A DNA stretch of 64,000 bases, from positions 132,754,972 through 132,818,971 of the forward strand of contig NC_060248.1 in NCBI RefSeq assembly GCF_921293095.1, given 5' to 3'. A model generated the notes under the pieces. It saw only the letters and a program-made list of their open reading frames with translations, was not told the DNA's origin and did not search any database. Positions 21,745 to 34,459 of this stretch are shown one piece after another; positions within the stretch are counted from its first letter, which is position 1, and every line of letters starts with the position of its first letter. Position numbers and translations under genes: made by a program. Origin of the DNA: Ischnura elegans. Its lineage: Eukaryota > Arthropoda > Insecta > Odonata > Coenagrionidae.

Positions 21745-24000
21745 GCCTCTCGGCTGCTATATGCGACGTCTCCCGATGTTATAATAATTTTCCAGACATT
21801 TTCCATCGTCTTTTTTTCCTCAACTATTCCAATTTTTGTCGTTTCTTGCGGCGTTTCCATTTCGTGAGATTCGAGTCGTCCTCGCTGAGTCACGATTTTT
21901 CCTCCATTATCTGAAGGTCGGAGAGTGATTGTAAGGTGATTTCTAAGTCATTAAAATTTCTCGAAAGAGATTGTTAGAGTACTATTTTCATAAAAAGAAT
22001 TGTATTGTCTTATTTTAGGATCACTAACGTCACGAGACGTTCGTACATGGAAAACTAGCGTATCTTAGAGCGACATGAAACAATAAATATTGATTAACTC
22101 TTTATTAAATGTCTAAATTCCAAGATGAATGATGAAAAGGATTTGAATTTACCGCATGCAATGAATTGTTTCTCATATATAGCTGTGGGATTTAAACCTA
22201 TAAAGCTACCATTCAATTTACGGTAAAGAAGAGCGTTTTTCTTTCTGTTATGAATTTCTTGATACAAGTATTTACTAGACCTGACTTTAGTAGCATTCAA
22301 CTGTAAGGCAAACCACCAATCGTGATAGATCTAAACGCCAAAGATTAAGGCCATGAATAAGTTAACATTTTTCGGTCTTCGTAGGTACTTTTTAATATTG
22401 GGAAAATTAATGACGCGTTTCGATGCACCATGAGGGCGATCAGGTAGGTGGTCTTATCTAAATGCGGAAAGTATAGAAAAGTTTAATTTAACTCATTCAC
22501 CACTGTCACAGTTGATCTTATCAGAACATCTTATTTTTGGAGTTACCTAATAATATGCGCAGCGGTTGAATCCTCTACTGCAGACGGTATTGGTAAATGG
22601 CAATGGTAGTAAAGTAAAATTTCTAACCTTGTTAATAAAAATGCTATCTGCCCGAATGGACCCCAAAAATATCGATGTTCGAGTTATTTCTCTTTCTACA
22701 TTGAACATTTTTCAGTATTCCTGCATCCAATTTCATATATTCCCAGCTTAATTATTCTTCATAAATATTCTTATTACTGAAATATATAAATGTGATTTGT
22801 TTCTGCATAAGTCTTGCCGTTTTTCTTCGGCTGTTAAGTGCCCCTTAAAAATGAATTTGAGCTTGTTTTACCTAATACACATATTTTTATCAATGTCCAA
22901 CTTTATGTGCGCATGAAAGTATTTCCCCCGAGCGAGTTGATGGGAATCCCAACACACGGTATCTTGTGGGTTGCCCAATTTTACAAAACTCATCTTCACT
23001 AATTGTTTTATGTTTAAGTTTTTGTGAAGAAATAAATAAAATTATTATAAAATGATGGGATTGCGGAATAGGTTTTTCTAAACTTTTTAAATAGATTCTT
23101 TGGTTGAAATGTGTAAAAAGCGTCGAGCTCATTTAAAAGATTTTATTATGGTTCTAAGTGATATACGAAGGAATTTAGGATTGTCCACGTTCAAACGTTT
23201 TTGGAGAGAACTTAGTTCCCCCAGTATATGGATTATGTGCATTGCAAAGCTTCTAAACAATGCGACAATATGGTGGCTACTTTTCCTTTACCTCTTGATA
23301 AGCTGTATTTGGTGTTCGATTATCGCTCCGGAGGCGTACATATTTTCAGCAAAATTAATGCTTCACCATCAAAAATTGATTCAATTAAAATCAAGGATTG
23401 TAAATATTCCATATTTTTCATTGTAGCTTTGCGTCAGCCTCTCACGAAACCAAGATATTCGTGCAAGACTTTTTTGAAGTTTCCAATTTTGATAGGAATA
23501 ATAGATCACTTAATAAGCGTCTCAACTCTCTTCGCTATCGTGTAGCTGGTTATCCCTAAATAACTCATCCGTATGATATCCATAAAAGTATTGGATTCTT
23601 AGATTTACTCCGTTGAAATATTTCAAGGCTTCTCTCCAAATTTTAATTTTGTGCTAAATCAAAATGTTGTTCTGAAAGCTGCCTCATTAATCTGTTGAGT
23701 CAATGAAGTCCTTATCAGGAAATAATTAAAGAAATATCTCGCGAAAAGAAAAAAATGGAGGGAGTGATTGATTGGGTTATCCTGTATTATATTCATTTAC
23801 AATAATTCCTAAATACTCTTGAATGTATGTCTATCAAATGAGGGTGTAGATTGAGTCTATAGAGCCCTTATTGAGTGCAATCATAGGAACATATGAATGA
23901 CTGCTTGTCTATTTCACGTGCACCATTTTCATCGAGTCGGGCAATGTCTCTCTCGCTTTTCAACCATTGGCTCGTGACCAGATCCATTTGGAAGCCATTT
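21745..24000. other. AT-rich intergenic sequence
   Basis: No domain-bearing frame. Overlapping frames at 23,100-23,545 are AT-driven and hydrophobic; I found no match to a known family by eye. Confidence 0.4.
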
Positions 24001-24017
24001 TTACGCCATCGGGCCCT

Positions 24018-24042
24018 CCCCCCCCCCCCCCCCCCCCCCCCC
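24018..24042. repeat. 25-base homopolymeric C run
   Basis: Uninterrupted C run, the longest of at least six C/G runs of 12 or more in the window (others at 2,497; 5,124; 34,009; 55,123; 57,428). The exact length may be uncertain because such runs are error-prone in sequencing and assembly. Confidence 0.95.
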
Positions 24043-24049
24043 AACCCAC

Positions 24050-27000
24050 CACTCCTCTCGCCGTCGTGACCCCTGTGAAGATGGTTACGGGAGATAAGAC
24101 GCCGCCGCTGGGTGGATGGATGGTAATTCCTCTTCAAGGAGCCCTCTAAGCGGCTGAGGCAAGATTTGCAGATGGGTTGGTCACCGGAAGGGGCGGCTGT
24201 GGCTGTCACCTGCCTATTTCCGCCCTTCAAATGTGCCAGCAGGTGCTGCCACCTAATATTAAACATTAAACAACTTCGGTCATGTTAAGGTCAGTTTATA
24301 GAAACAAAAATTGCAATGGATCATGAGCGTAGGGAGCTCTTGGCGTAAGAGCCAGTACCCGTGCGTTAATGGCGACGCACAGTGGTTCCCAGACCATGCA
24401 TTGTTGGACAAAAGTCTAGAAATGATTGATATTACATGTTTGATTGTTTATAGAGGGTTTCTTATTGTAAGAAATTCGAGTTTATCTGTTTCGCATATTT
24501 TAAGCATAGGTATATTTAAACTTATGCATGTTTTGATTTAGAATAAATTATGGAAGAGTGTTACGCATGGGAAAGCATCCTTCGTAGCGCAGATCATTTG
24601 CTCGCCTGTCTGCAATATCTACTCGGAGGTGAAACGGGGTTTGTGGCATTAATATTTTATAAAAGAGTTCCATTGGATTTCATGATTTTTATATTTGAAA
24701 TGCACAAGTTTTATCAAAGATAATAATTATTTTAGCTCACTTTATATCATCATCATAAATTTATTTAACAATTTATACCGGGCAAACATTTTCATTTTGA
24801 AAGCATTAAAATCTTTAGATAATTATTAAAAGTATGAATTTACAAATAAGTAATTCATGTGTACAAATTAATGTTATTAATATTTTGTATTATTAGGTTA
24901 ACCTTAATTATTTCTTTGTCATAATCTTATTATTTATTTCATTTTGCCTTTCAAACACCTCCGAATCATCTTCAGGGGGCTGTAGTATCATAACCACCTC
25001 CTTAGGTATGCTCCCAGTTTTTCTTTTAGGCGTTTCATGTCAGCTGGATACCAATGGATCGGATGATAAAGGAAGCATATGTAATAAGTCTTCATTGCAT
25101 TATTTTCGGAATGTTTTTCGTGTGTTTCATTCTCTATATCGTCAACAGTCTTTGTGTCGAGCCTCAAGTGGTTCTTCAGAAAATTGTCCGATCGGGATGG
25201 GTTCGACTTTGTTGATGCGCGATCCGTGAATGAGCATTTTTTTTAAGGGACGCAGGTTTGTTATACCATATATATGGGGAGAAAAAACTATCGGGCACTG
25301 CCAAAGTATACTTTCTGAGCGATTTTACGTTTATTTCATACGGGCTAGAGAGAGCCCTCATAATAGCGGGGAGACGAAAAATCAGATCCGCATCGATTTC
25401 AGGTATGCTGGATGTTATGGATTTTCAAAAATATGACGGGCACAGTTCCTATCATTAGACGTACCACTGCCTTGTCTTAGTTGGTTCACTACGAAACACA
25501 TTAGATAATCAAAAAGTTGGTTTTTTCTTTTCATCACAGCTTGACCAGTTCTAGTACAACTTCAGAAATAGCTCCCTGCGTTTCAGGCTCCTACTTATCA
25601 CAAAACGACAAGGACTTACAAAGGCCTTAAGAAGAGCAGCTTGTCGACGTTATCTTAGAGTAATTGTATTAATATATAGAGATATTACTCTGTGGTGTCC
25701 AGCAGTGTGCTTTCAGTTTTCTAAGCACTAATAATGAAAGACTAAACACAAACGGATGCGCGCGGCACACTGGTCTACGCGAAATGTGATGGCTCTTTTT
25801 TCAAAGTATGGTACCGAATAATGATTCTCTTGCTTAAACACGTCGTACTGTAGTTCAAACTTGTGAAAAGAGCGATTTTTGTTTTCATTTTAACAAACTT
25901 CCCCTACAATGCACCTGAATCAGATGAACTTGGACGGTGGACGTTGTCATAAATAGTCTGGTCGCTAATAAACAGTTTTAAACAACAATGGTGGTAACTC
26001 ATAAGTCTCATTCACTTCATTGATTTCTTTTTTAGCTTCTTGGTACAATTTAATAAGTCTACTATCATATTCCTCCGCGTAAAATCGAATGGTAGTTGAA
26101 ATGAGAGTTTGCTATTTAGCCCAGTTTGAAGAACAGCCATTATATTTTATCACTGAACACTAAGGGGCGCCGGTAGGCGCAGCTAAACTTTTTACCGTTT
26201 GCAAAAGGAAGTAATGACTAGCATTTTACATTTGATCCCAGCAACATTGCAGAGCATGCACAGTATTTTTTATAGCTCTACTTAAAATCCTTTTTCTCTC
26301 TTAAATGACAGTGACTTAATATGTAACAATTGTTACGAAATAATTACCAAAACAACTCCTAGAAACGGATTAGATTTCTACTGGCAGAAAGACACCCATT
26401 TATTAGACGAATGTCTATGTTAAGTCATTAAAAAATCATCCTGTTATGAGTCTCACAAAATGTAAAATTTCGTCCATTTTTATTTTCCGCACTTTCAGCT
26501 GCCAGAGCATTGTTATAAACAGATATTTAAAAATAAGTACATCAGTTCATAGTACTTTGATATATTGGCTACGCATTGGTATTAGGGACACCGGTTTAAT
26601 TTATAAACGAAAAATTCCACTTTTATCCATGAAAAGAGGGTCTAGGAACCACTGTGCGACGTACGCAGAAAGAACAGGGTGGTTTCCAATTATTTTTTAT
26701 TGCCTATATCGAAAGATTATTACTCCTGGAGTACGTATTTCACACTTTTAGATTTTTAAATGACGATATCTATTTTTCGCTATTTAATCAAAAGTGAAAA
26801 ATTTCAAGCGCGCGAAAACGCGATGGCTAAGTATGAATGCTGGGAAAAGCCCATTTGACGACAGTCTGGTTCCCGCTGCCGCAGTGTGAGGTGACCTTAG
26901 GGCGAGGCTTTGAGCGTTGATACGATGCAGGATGCTAGCAGGTAGCAGAGTACCTTGCTAGCTGGTAGCGCTTGGCTTAAATGAGGATTATTAATGCCCT

Positions 27001-28200
27001 ATCAAACGAAGAGAACTTTCCAACCTTAGCCAGTTTTAATAGGTGATTATTAAGACATGTTTCCCTGACCTATGTGCCTCATGCATGCATTGGTAATCTC
27101 AGACGATGTGAAACTCCAAACTAGTCGTATAGCATCTAGATCCCTGTGACGTGACGTGGAGTGGCATCGCATGGGCGCCAGTCTGGCCTTTTTCAAATGA
27201 GGATAAAATTGACCCTTGCCATTCGTCTAAACCGGAATTTCTAAAACCAAATAATTTTTATATTATGAATACACTGATGGTGGGTAACGTATCGCATTCA
27301 ATGCCTTTCGTTTTCTTTGATGAAGGAAACTACCCTATTGGAGGTGGACGAAGTTGAACTTGGTTTATGCCTCCAAATTGACTGCTATCCCTATTGGCGC
27401 CTATCTATTCCCTATTGGTGAGACTAGCGCGAAGTGTCGCAGATTTTGAACGATCGGGAGATTCTATGTGAAATTCTTGAAGAACATAGTTTGTTAGTCA
27501 TTTTTTGAAGTTATTCGTTGGCTTTTGTTCGTGTTTTGTCAATTCAACCCGTGAATCTTGGGAGAGGACGTCTTAGGTTGGAAAATATCATGCACGAATA
27601 TTATAAGAGAGGATTCTTAAGTCCAACACTGGAATTGTTGTCCAGCACTGGATAGCATAAAAGTCGGAATTCAAAATCACCACTTGTGGCGCATCCAGAC
27701 ATGTTTCCCATTTTAACGAGAAAATAACCGTAAGAAATACGTAACTGAGCGAATAAATTTTATAAACTACTAATTATACGTCAGCGAGATGATTTTTGAC
27801 CAAAAAAAGACCACTTCCACTACGGTTAATGGCGAAAGTCACTCTGAACAAGATACATCTGCCCAGTGGCGCCGCCCAATAAAATGCGCGCGAAACGGCA
27901 ACTGATATAACGCTTAACCGTAATGTTCTTGGGCCTGCTTTAATGGATTCCCCTTGATAAAATAGATGCAATTTGGAATGGAGAAGAAAATACTGGAAAA
28001 GAGAAAGAAACACTCAAGAACCACAGAAATCATTTGCAATGCAGTGCGTTCGGCAAGCTGAGGTTACTTCTTCAGAAGAATGACATATTGCGTCCAGTCC
28101 AAGTTAATTATCTCCATAAACTACTCAAAGCTATGAAGCTTATTTTATTGTTAAGAGCTAATTTAAATTCATTACTGTTTTTTTTCTATAGAAGAGTCTT
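24050..28200. other. Mostly AT-rich intergenic sequence
   Basis: About 4 kb with no recognised gene or repeat. A weak tRNA-like fragment around 24,574-24,640 is not convincing. Frames at 25,008-25,458 and 26,446-26,751 have no domain or repeat similarity that I can identify. Confidence 0.4.
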
Positions 28201-28210
28201 GAACATTAGA

Positions 28211-28330
28211 TGCCGGCATCGGTGGCAGCGGGATTAAATATTCGCATGCCAGCCCGGAGATCACGGGTTCGATTCGCGCCTGGTTACCTGCTCCTATTGA
28301 GGGCACGGGTTTTCATGTACTTTTATTTGT
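28211..28330 (+). mobile_element. tRNA-derived SINE head, separate family
   Basis: GCCGGCATCGG leads into an A-box-like TGGCAGCGGG (28,223-28,232) and a B-box-like GGTTCGATTCG (28,266-28,276) after a GGAGATCAC stretch. The order and 33-base gap fit a tRNA-type head followed by a short body. Its sequence differs from families V and G and from the 37.7/39.0/54.6 kb family. No intact acceptor stem is present. Confidence 0.65.
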
Positions 28331-28596
28331 TAATATGTTATAAACGCCGATGTAAAAGCCAAAAAGCGCTGCTTTTGGTGGCAAATAAAAAAATAGAAAA
28401 GATGCGTTCGCATGATATGAAATTGATCCCCACTTTATGGGTGAGCTTGTGCGCATGTGAACAAGATTGGATTGGTATTAACCGTAATCAAATAATATCT
28501 TTGATGAATATAATTGGTTCATTACGACGATTGCGTTTGTTTTCATTCTGCTTACTTCAATTGGAAGTTTTATTTCCGTTACATTTAGTGCTCACG

Positions 28597-28798
28597 AAGG
28601 AGGAAAAATATTTTGATTTTCATAAGATCCTTTTATAATTATTTTACCTACTGTTTTCTTTTCGCATAATAATTCCGAAGTTGCATATATATTGCTCAAG
28701 GAGGAAAAATATTTTGATTTTCATAAGATCCTTTTATAATTATTTTACCTACTGTTTTCTTTTCGCATAATAATTCCGAAGTTGCAGTTATATTGCTC
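28597..28798. repeat. Two-copy tandem duplication, 101-bp unit
   Basis: Unit 1 (28,597-28,697) and unit 2 (28,698-28,798) differ at two positions by my count, both near the end (GCATATATATTG versus GCAGTTATATTG). The unit includes GGAGGAAAAATATTTTG and CGCATAATAATTCCG. The near identity points to a recent duplication, or an assembly artefact. No gene is affected. Confidence 0.95.
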
Positions 28799-28799
28799 A

Positions 28800-31285
28800 A
28801 GGGGATTTCACACGAGCCAATTATTTCCAAAAATCATTATGGTAATATGTGATTTTAATTTTTTTCACCTAAGAAACAATAAATATTTTACCAAGAAGAT
28901 AGTTTCCACTATGCTTAAGTATAAATGGTGTGTAAGTACATACAGTGATTGTTGTCACGAAATGAATTGATGTTACTGGCGGATTAGTAATACCTCCACT
29001 GAGAGAGTATTTACTCGAGTGAAATAAACTCTTATAAATTAACTTGAAGATTCTAGCTTAATTGACTTCTATTAAAAACATCCTCACTCTCCTTCAGGGG
29101 CACACACAGAAAAGATTTAGGTATTATTTACGACATTAGCCACCCTGGCAAAGGGAAGACGTTTATAAATATTAGCGTTCAGTTTACTTTTTTTGTTTCA
29201 CGTCTGAGTTAACAGCCAGTTTAAAAATTATTTACATTTCTGGTTTCTTTTTTCTTCACAACAATGGTTGGAATGTTATTTATTTAAATCTTGTGTCTAT
29301 ATTTTTTTGCATTGGGTGCTCCTTGATGCAGGCACAGGGATTGACTGAGAAAAATATTAGAAGCAAAAGTTTATGTCGTATGTAATGCCTGTCCAAAAAA
29401 ATCGATACAGCAAATTTTACAAGATGACATGATCAAGAAATATTTGATGAGGCAATGCTAAAATTTTATGACGTATTTTTAACAATTAATGCATTTAACT
29501 CAATAACGTTATTAGGGAGCGTAAAAAAGTTCATTATCAAATCATAAAAAAGTTACTTTCATAGTATAATACTAAAGTCGTTTCCGGAGCCTTCGCGTGA
29601 TTGATTGACTTTGTTACTACATGGTTATAGCATTTAACATTTAAAACCTCACATTTTTAATAGTTTTTTGAAAGCTCTGGGCATAAGAGAAATATAATTA
29701 GAAATGAGTTAGAATCGAATAAGTGGAATCAAGATATTTTTAATGGTAAGCCATGAAGATTCGACCCGAGTTATTTATTCCCGACATGCGAGTGGTGTTT
29801 GCCTTTGCGACGTATTGATACTCATCAGCCGATACACCTATAAAGTTGACTCAGCTATTGCGGTCGAAATCAATCTCAAAACGAATAAACACACATTGGT
29901 GTGCGACTCCTTCAAATCTCCCTTGTCCGCATACCTTTCCCATCAATAAGCCTCATTTTCCAATACGCTTTCCAAATCCAAATCGAAGAAAGATTGGTGG
30001 TGGAGGTTTATGAGCACCTTAAAACGCATCAAATACAAATTCATTCTGAGAAATAGCCCCCCACTCCAGTGGTGCCAAAGAATAAAATCTCCCGTCACAT
30101 TACCCGGATATGTCCAGACAGTCCCATGCGTTCCAAATGGTGCTTCGATGTGTTTTTATATTTCATCCCGTGAGATCGGCTCCTTCATTCACATTAAGCA
30201 TCGCGAGGATGGAGAAGGAAAAGGGGACATTTTTTTCAACAATATTTTCTGGGGAAGGTGGAGAAGGGAAGGATGAGGGCTACCCAAAAACGAGGGAAAT
30301 TGCGCGGTGGTCGTGCCATTTTTCCGACTGAAGCTTTCTTTCTGTTTGTTGTATTGTGGCTTAGATTCGATGCTTAACCTTTGAAGGGTGAAATATTTTC
30401 GTCGCAATATAGAACCTATATCTTTTTCCGAATAATGCTGACCCTCCCTCCCGAGTACCCAGAAACCTGAATCGTTTCACGGTTCTGAAAAAAACCGTTT
30501 GATATGTCGTTTAGTTTTTAGGCTGAACCGGTTTTTTTTCCTCAACTTATTGGTTTTTTCCCTGATTAACATTTTTACTACTTAACCGTTATTTAAAAAA
30601 ATAATATTTTTAATATTGAACCTAGTTTCTTCCATAAAATAAATCCGTTTACTTGACGAGGACTTGGGTAAAATTATCAGTGAAAAATTACAACCATATG
30701 TTATTTAATCCTAACCATCAGGGGTTGTAATCACTCTTCAATGCAAATATATCTACGAAATTATCACTTTAGAAGAATTCACCTTAGTCAAGGAATAATG
30801 CAGCAACAAGCACCCCAGCGAGGTATAACAGCTTTTCTTTAACACGTCCAGATGCTGATTCATCTTTGCAGGTCAAACTGGACTTGCAATTAAGATGAAG
30901 GTGGTGGAGCAGAATAGTGGCTGGTTAAGTGGAAATCCTGCCTCAAATTTTGTCACGCAGTTGTTTGAAACCTTTGAACACGAAAACGCAATTGTGATTT
31001 TGATGTCGAATTTTCACCACAGCTAATGTAAAAAAATATAAGCTTATAAAGCAGTTCGAGATTTCCATGGCGCACCAAAACAAACATTAACGTGAGGCAA
31101 ATGGCCTTCTGTACATACATATCCCACTCCTCACCTCACACTGTCGCGTTTCCGCGGCTTCAAGCTGAGCCCGTCAGCTCTTTGACCCTGAGGAAGTTGA
31201 CCAATCCTTCCCTTCATCCCTCACCAAATTTCTAACCACCCCTTTCCACCTCCAAAACAATTATATACTTTAGCCCGTATCATGT
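28800..31285. other. AT-rich intergenic sequence
   Basis: No gene recognised. Overlapping plus-strand frames at 29,743-30,331 are short; the part at 30,110-30,331 lies over a purine-rich segment. No repeat family was identified. Confidence 0.4.
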
Positions 31286-31291
31286 GTACTC

Positions 31292-31327
31292 ACACCTTGA
31301 AAACGACATGCCTTGTCGAAACCTGGA
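31292..31327 (+). repeat. PLE-like terminal hairpin motif
   Basis: CCTTGAAAA is followed by the hairpin CGACA-TGCCT-TGTCG and then AAACC. This is the same layout as the motif at 60,463-60,504 (minus strand), where a TGATGA-like block is followed by a 5-bp stem and GAAAC. There is no PLE coding sequence beside it, so it would be a solo tail relic. Confidence 0.4.
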
Positions 31328-31654
31328 ACGGGAAATGGAAATCTTTGAATCATAGAAACGTTTTTCTGGCATTATGTCACGTTTTAGAATTATTTATTGT
31401 TGCAAGCCCTACACCTCTATCTTCCACTCATCGTTAACCTACTTAAAGTGGCAAATTTTCATCGACCAGTTCGGTGGCAGCTTAAGACAGGTTTTTCTGC
31501 ACGTATCTTCTCCCAATATTCTTCAAGTTCTTCCTCTCTTTCCTCCAATCTCTCCACTTTCCATTCTTCAAGCGGCACTAAATCAACACGTGGTCGCTTC
31601 GGCATTACGTGCCCTCCCGGCGGCGGCAACCGTGAGTGTGTTTTTGCGGTGAAT

Positions 31655-31850
31655 GAGGTCGGACCAAGAGGTCAACTTTGAGAGACCGTGTTTCGAAGGA
31701 TGGTGACCCTTGACCCGTGTCGTGAGTTGAAGACGAGCACCAAAAGCTTCCAAGTCACGTCCGTGCAACTGCAGCGACAGCAACAGAAGTGCAGAGACGG
31801 AAGGACCAAGAGTTGAAGAGTGCGCGACACAATTAAAGGTCAAGATTACC
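31655..31850. promoter_or_regulatory. Cluster of nuclear-receptor half-sites
   Basis: Within about 200 bp there is AGGTCA at 31,669-31,674, a perfect direct repeat TGACCC-T-TGACCC at 31,704-31,716 (GGGTCA spaced by 1 on the minus strand, a DR1) and AAAGGTCA at 31,835-31,842, the monomer site type bound by NR4A/HR38 receptors. DR1 elements are bound by HNF4 and RXR/USP-type receptors. The sequence sits in a locally GC-rich, non-repetitive stretch. Function as an enhancer is inference from motif density. Confidence 0.35.
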
Positions 31851-31869
31851 GACAAAAATTATAAATTAA

Positions 31870-33560
31870 TATAAATTCGGATTAACGGAAAAATTAGCTT
31901 CATTGAGCGTTCATAGAAATATTAGCGTAGACTGAACACCATCTACCACACCTCTGCAGAACTATGACAGAAAACCGCCACGCACAAGGCAGCATTGAAA
32001 TTGAGTTAATCTCTTTGTTAGTCGCCGCGATTGATTTCCCGGAGTTTACTTTTCAATTCGCTATTCTGTCCATGTTATTAGTCATTCAGAGATATCTTCT
32101 CTTACGACTCACACTTGGAAATAACAAAATGCGTTTGAAAAGCGATTGAAAAAATGAAAACTACCCTGCGTGTTACAAATTTTCTCGCTTATTTTCCCGT
32201 AAATTCAAAATCCACGCTAATGCTAGCACTATTTATCTTTTTTACACCCACCTTTTTGTATGCATGGTATATGTTGAAAATGGTTGTTATTTATGGGATT
32301 ATTTTTATACATGCATGTTAATTATATTTGCATAATTTATTTTGTTTATAAACCCAATGTAAATGTGCTGTTTTTGTCGTTATAGAAATAATTAAATAAA
32401 TAATTTCACTTCAGGTGGTTATATCCGCGCAATTTTTCTCTATGAACGCTGCCACTGACGTATGAGTAGTGGAATATCACGTGTTCAGTACTTCGTACGG
32501 ATAATAAGTTGTTATTTTAGTTTCTCTAAATCGGCCTTCACTCAGTTATCCCAAATCGAGATTTAACGCTGACGAATATTAGCATATTCATCTCAAGTCT
32601 TTCAATTTATGCAGAAGTTATGTTCGGAAGAGGAGATGGCGCCCTTGAGTGAGGCGCAGCCAGTCGGCACACAATCTCTCTCTCACAGTGGTTTAAATCG
32701 GGGGCTGATTTTTCATAAGTGAGGGTAGAGCTCCGACCAGACTAAAGGATGGTTTATAGATTGAATTGGCGACACGCTATCCATGCGGTACCTGCAAGAC
32801 TGAAGGATCTACAACATTTATGATCTCAGACAACGCAAGTTGGAACTGAAGCTGTAATTTCACCTGGCGGGACCCTAAAAGGCAGGCAACATCTTAGAAA
32901 TGGTTTCCTGTGTAAGAAATAACCTTCTTAGATAATATCCTCTGACTATTTGTGAATTTATATTGTATAACTTTGAAGGACATAAAGCTAAATAATTAAG
33001 CCATTTTACCATTTTCCTGCTTGTTAGAAGATAGTCAAAGGTGAACTGGCATTCCAGAAGCTAGTCTCTTCGGTTATTTTCAGTATTGATTCGTCCATTT
33101 AGTTCAAAAGAGCGATTATCGCCTTTTACGCCAGCAGCTTAGATGCAAATGGTAAAATACAAAGTCTCATGATTGGTCTTCACGGTTGATGAAAGCGTTT
33201 GTTGTTTATTTTGAATGGAAATTATAATTCCGTCAAATTTAATGTCCATGGAGAAGAGCATGACTCAGGTTTTAAAACGAAATCAATTTTTACTGCGTGC
33301 GTCAATGGATTTCTCTTTTCATTTCCAATGGTAATACTTAAGTTTTGCGTTTCAGAGTTGGCCTCAGGTCTCGAGGACTGCGAAGATACTTTGAATGTGC
33401 GTTTAATTTACGGAAGGGTTCTCTGAAGCACGCCCCACATCCACCCCCTCTCAACCGAAATATTTCGAGTAGGTATTCTGGCAAAATCCGTCAGAAAAAA
33501 GTCAGCCGACGATGGAATAGAATTGCTCCATGAATTTTGCGTATTTACCGATTAGCATTT
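31870..33560. other. AT-rich intergenic sequence
   Basis: No gene, SINE or LINE fragment recognised. Confidence 0.4.
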
Positions 33561-33599
33561 TAAGAGGAGCGCAGTAGAGCGATAGGCTTTTCAACCTAT

Positions 33600-34300
33600 C
33601 ATTTCATTGCGTTGCATTTCACCTGCAGTATACGACGAATAGGGTGAAATTGGTTTCCAAACCACTGTTCGATAGTTAATGTGGTCCTCGGTCTGAAATG
33701 TTGAAATATCCTTGCTCTCGAGGTCCACTCACTCGTGTGCGACCAAAAACATTGCGGGAAACAATCGACAAGACTTTGTTCTGCTCTCCCCGACCGCTGT
33801 TCGTCGGCGCGTAAACAAACGTGCACCCACAACAATTGCGTGTTCGCCATGGCAACCGTGACGTAGCTCGCTCAACACCATGATCGCTACCGCCCCAAAC
33901 CACCTCCCCCGATTTTCTTTGGGCCCCCGAGGGCCTTTGCGGGACCACAATCTCAACCACCGCCCGACACGTCTATCCACCTCATTTTTCTTCTTCCGCC
34001 TCCCCCCTCCCCCCCCCCCCTACCGACTATTCGTCTTTTTCCTAGACAACACCCCCCACCCCTCCCCTCATGCCCACCCCACACCACAGACTCACCTCCA
34101 GTGGCGCCCTGCCGCGCCTCTTTTGTTTCGCCAGCAGCTTCGGTCGGCGTTCGTAGGGGACCTGCTGCGGTCAGCGCCTCCCCGTGGCGAAGATGGGCAT
34201 TGTGTGCCTCCCCCCTTCCCCCTCCTCTCCACCCTCCCCTCCATTTGAGGGAGGGACTGAAACCCTCGCCACCTTCTCAAAACTTCCATTAACTTCCATT
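33600..34300. other. GC-rich, CpG-containing island with X-box-like palindrome
   Basis: CpG-containing sequence (33,700-33,900) includes TTCGCCATGGCAACC near 33,841-33,855, which resembles an RFX X-box (GTTNCC then RGNAAC), followed at once by TGACGTAG, a CRE-like site. Downstream is a pyrimidine-rich tract with a 12-base C run at 34,009-34,020. Such a pairing can occur in promoters, yet no first exon with a recognisable product is visible on either strand. The minus-strand frames at 33,599-33,980 lack any domain. Confidence 0.35.
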
Positions 34301-34433
34301 CCCGGCTGCTGCGTTAATAAATTATTTTATTCCTGAAATCTCACGTTCATCCCTCGCCGAGGAAAGGATTGGGTATCTCCCAGAGGGGCCTGTGAGGGCC
34401 CTGGCCCTTCGCCAACTTCAATGGCCAACCCAG

Positions 34434-34452
34434 CGATAGATAGATAGATAGG
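34434..34452. repeat. Short (GATA)n microsatellite
   Basis: Four to five GATA/ATAG units in a row (AGCGATAGATAGATAGATAGG). Simple sequence only. Confidence 0.85.
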
Positions 34453-34459
34453 TGGTGGC

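Noticed and set aside
23100..23545. Overlapping plus-strand frames as a membrane protein gene
   Set aside because: Hydrophobicity follows AT-rich codons; no domain, and two overlapping frames are equally open.
24574..24640. tRNA-like fragment (TAGCGCAG...)
   Set aside because: No B box with a GGTTCRANTCC-like sequence at the right distance.
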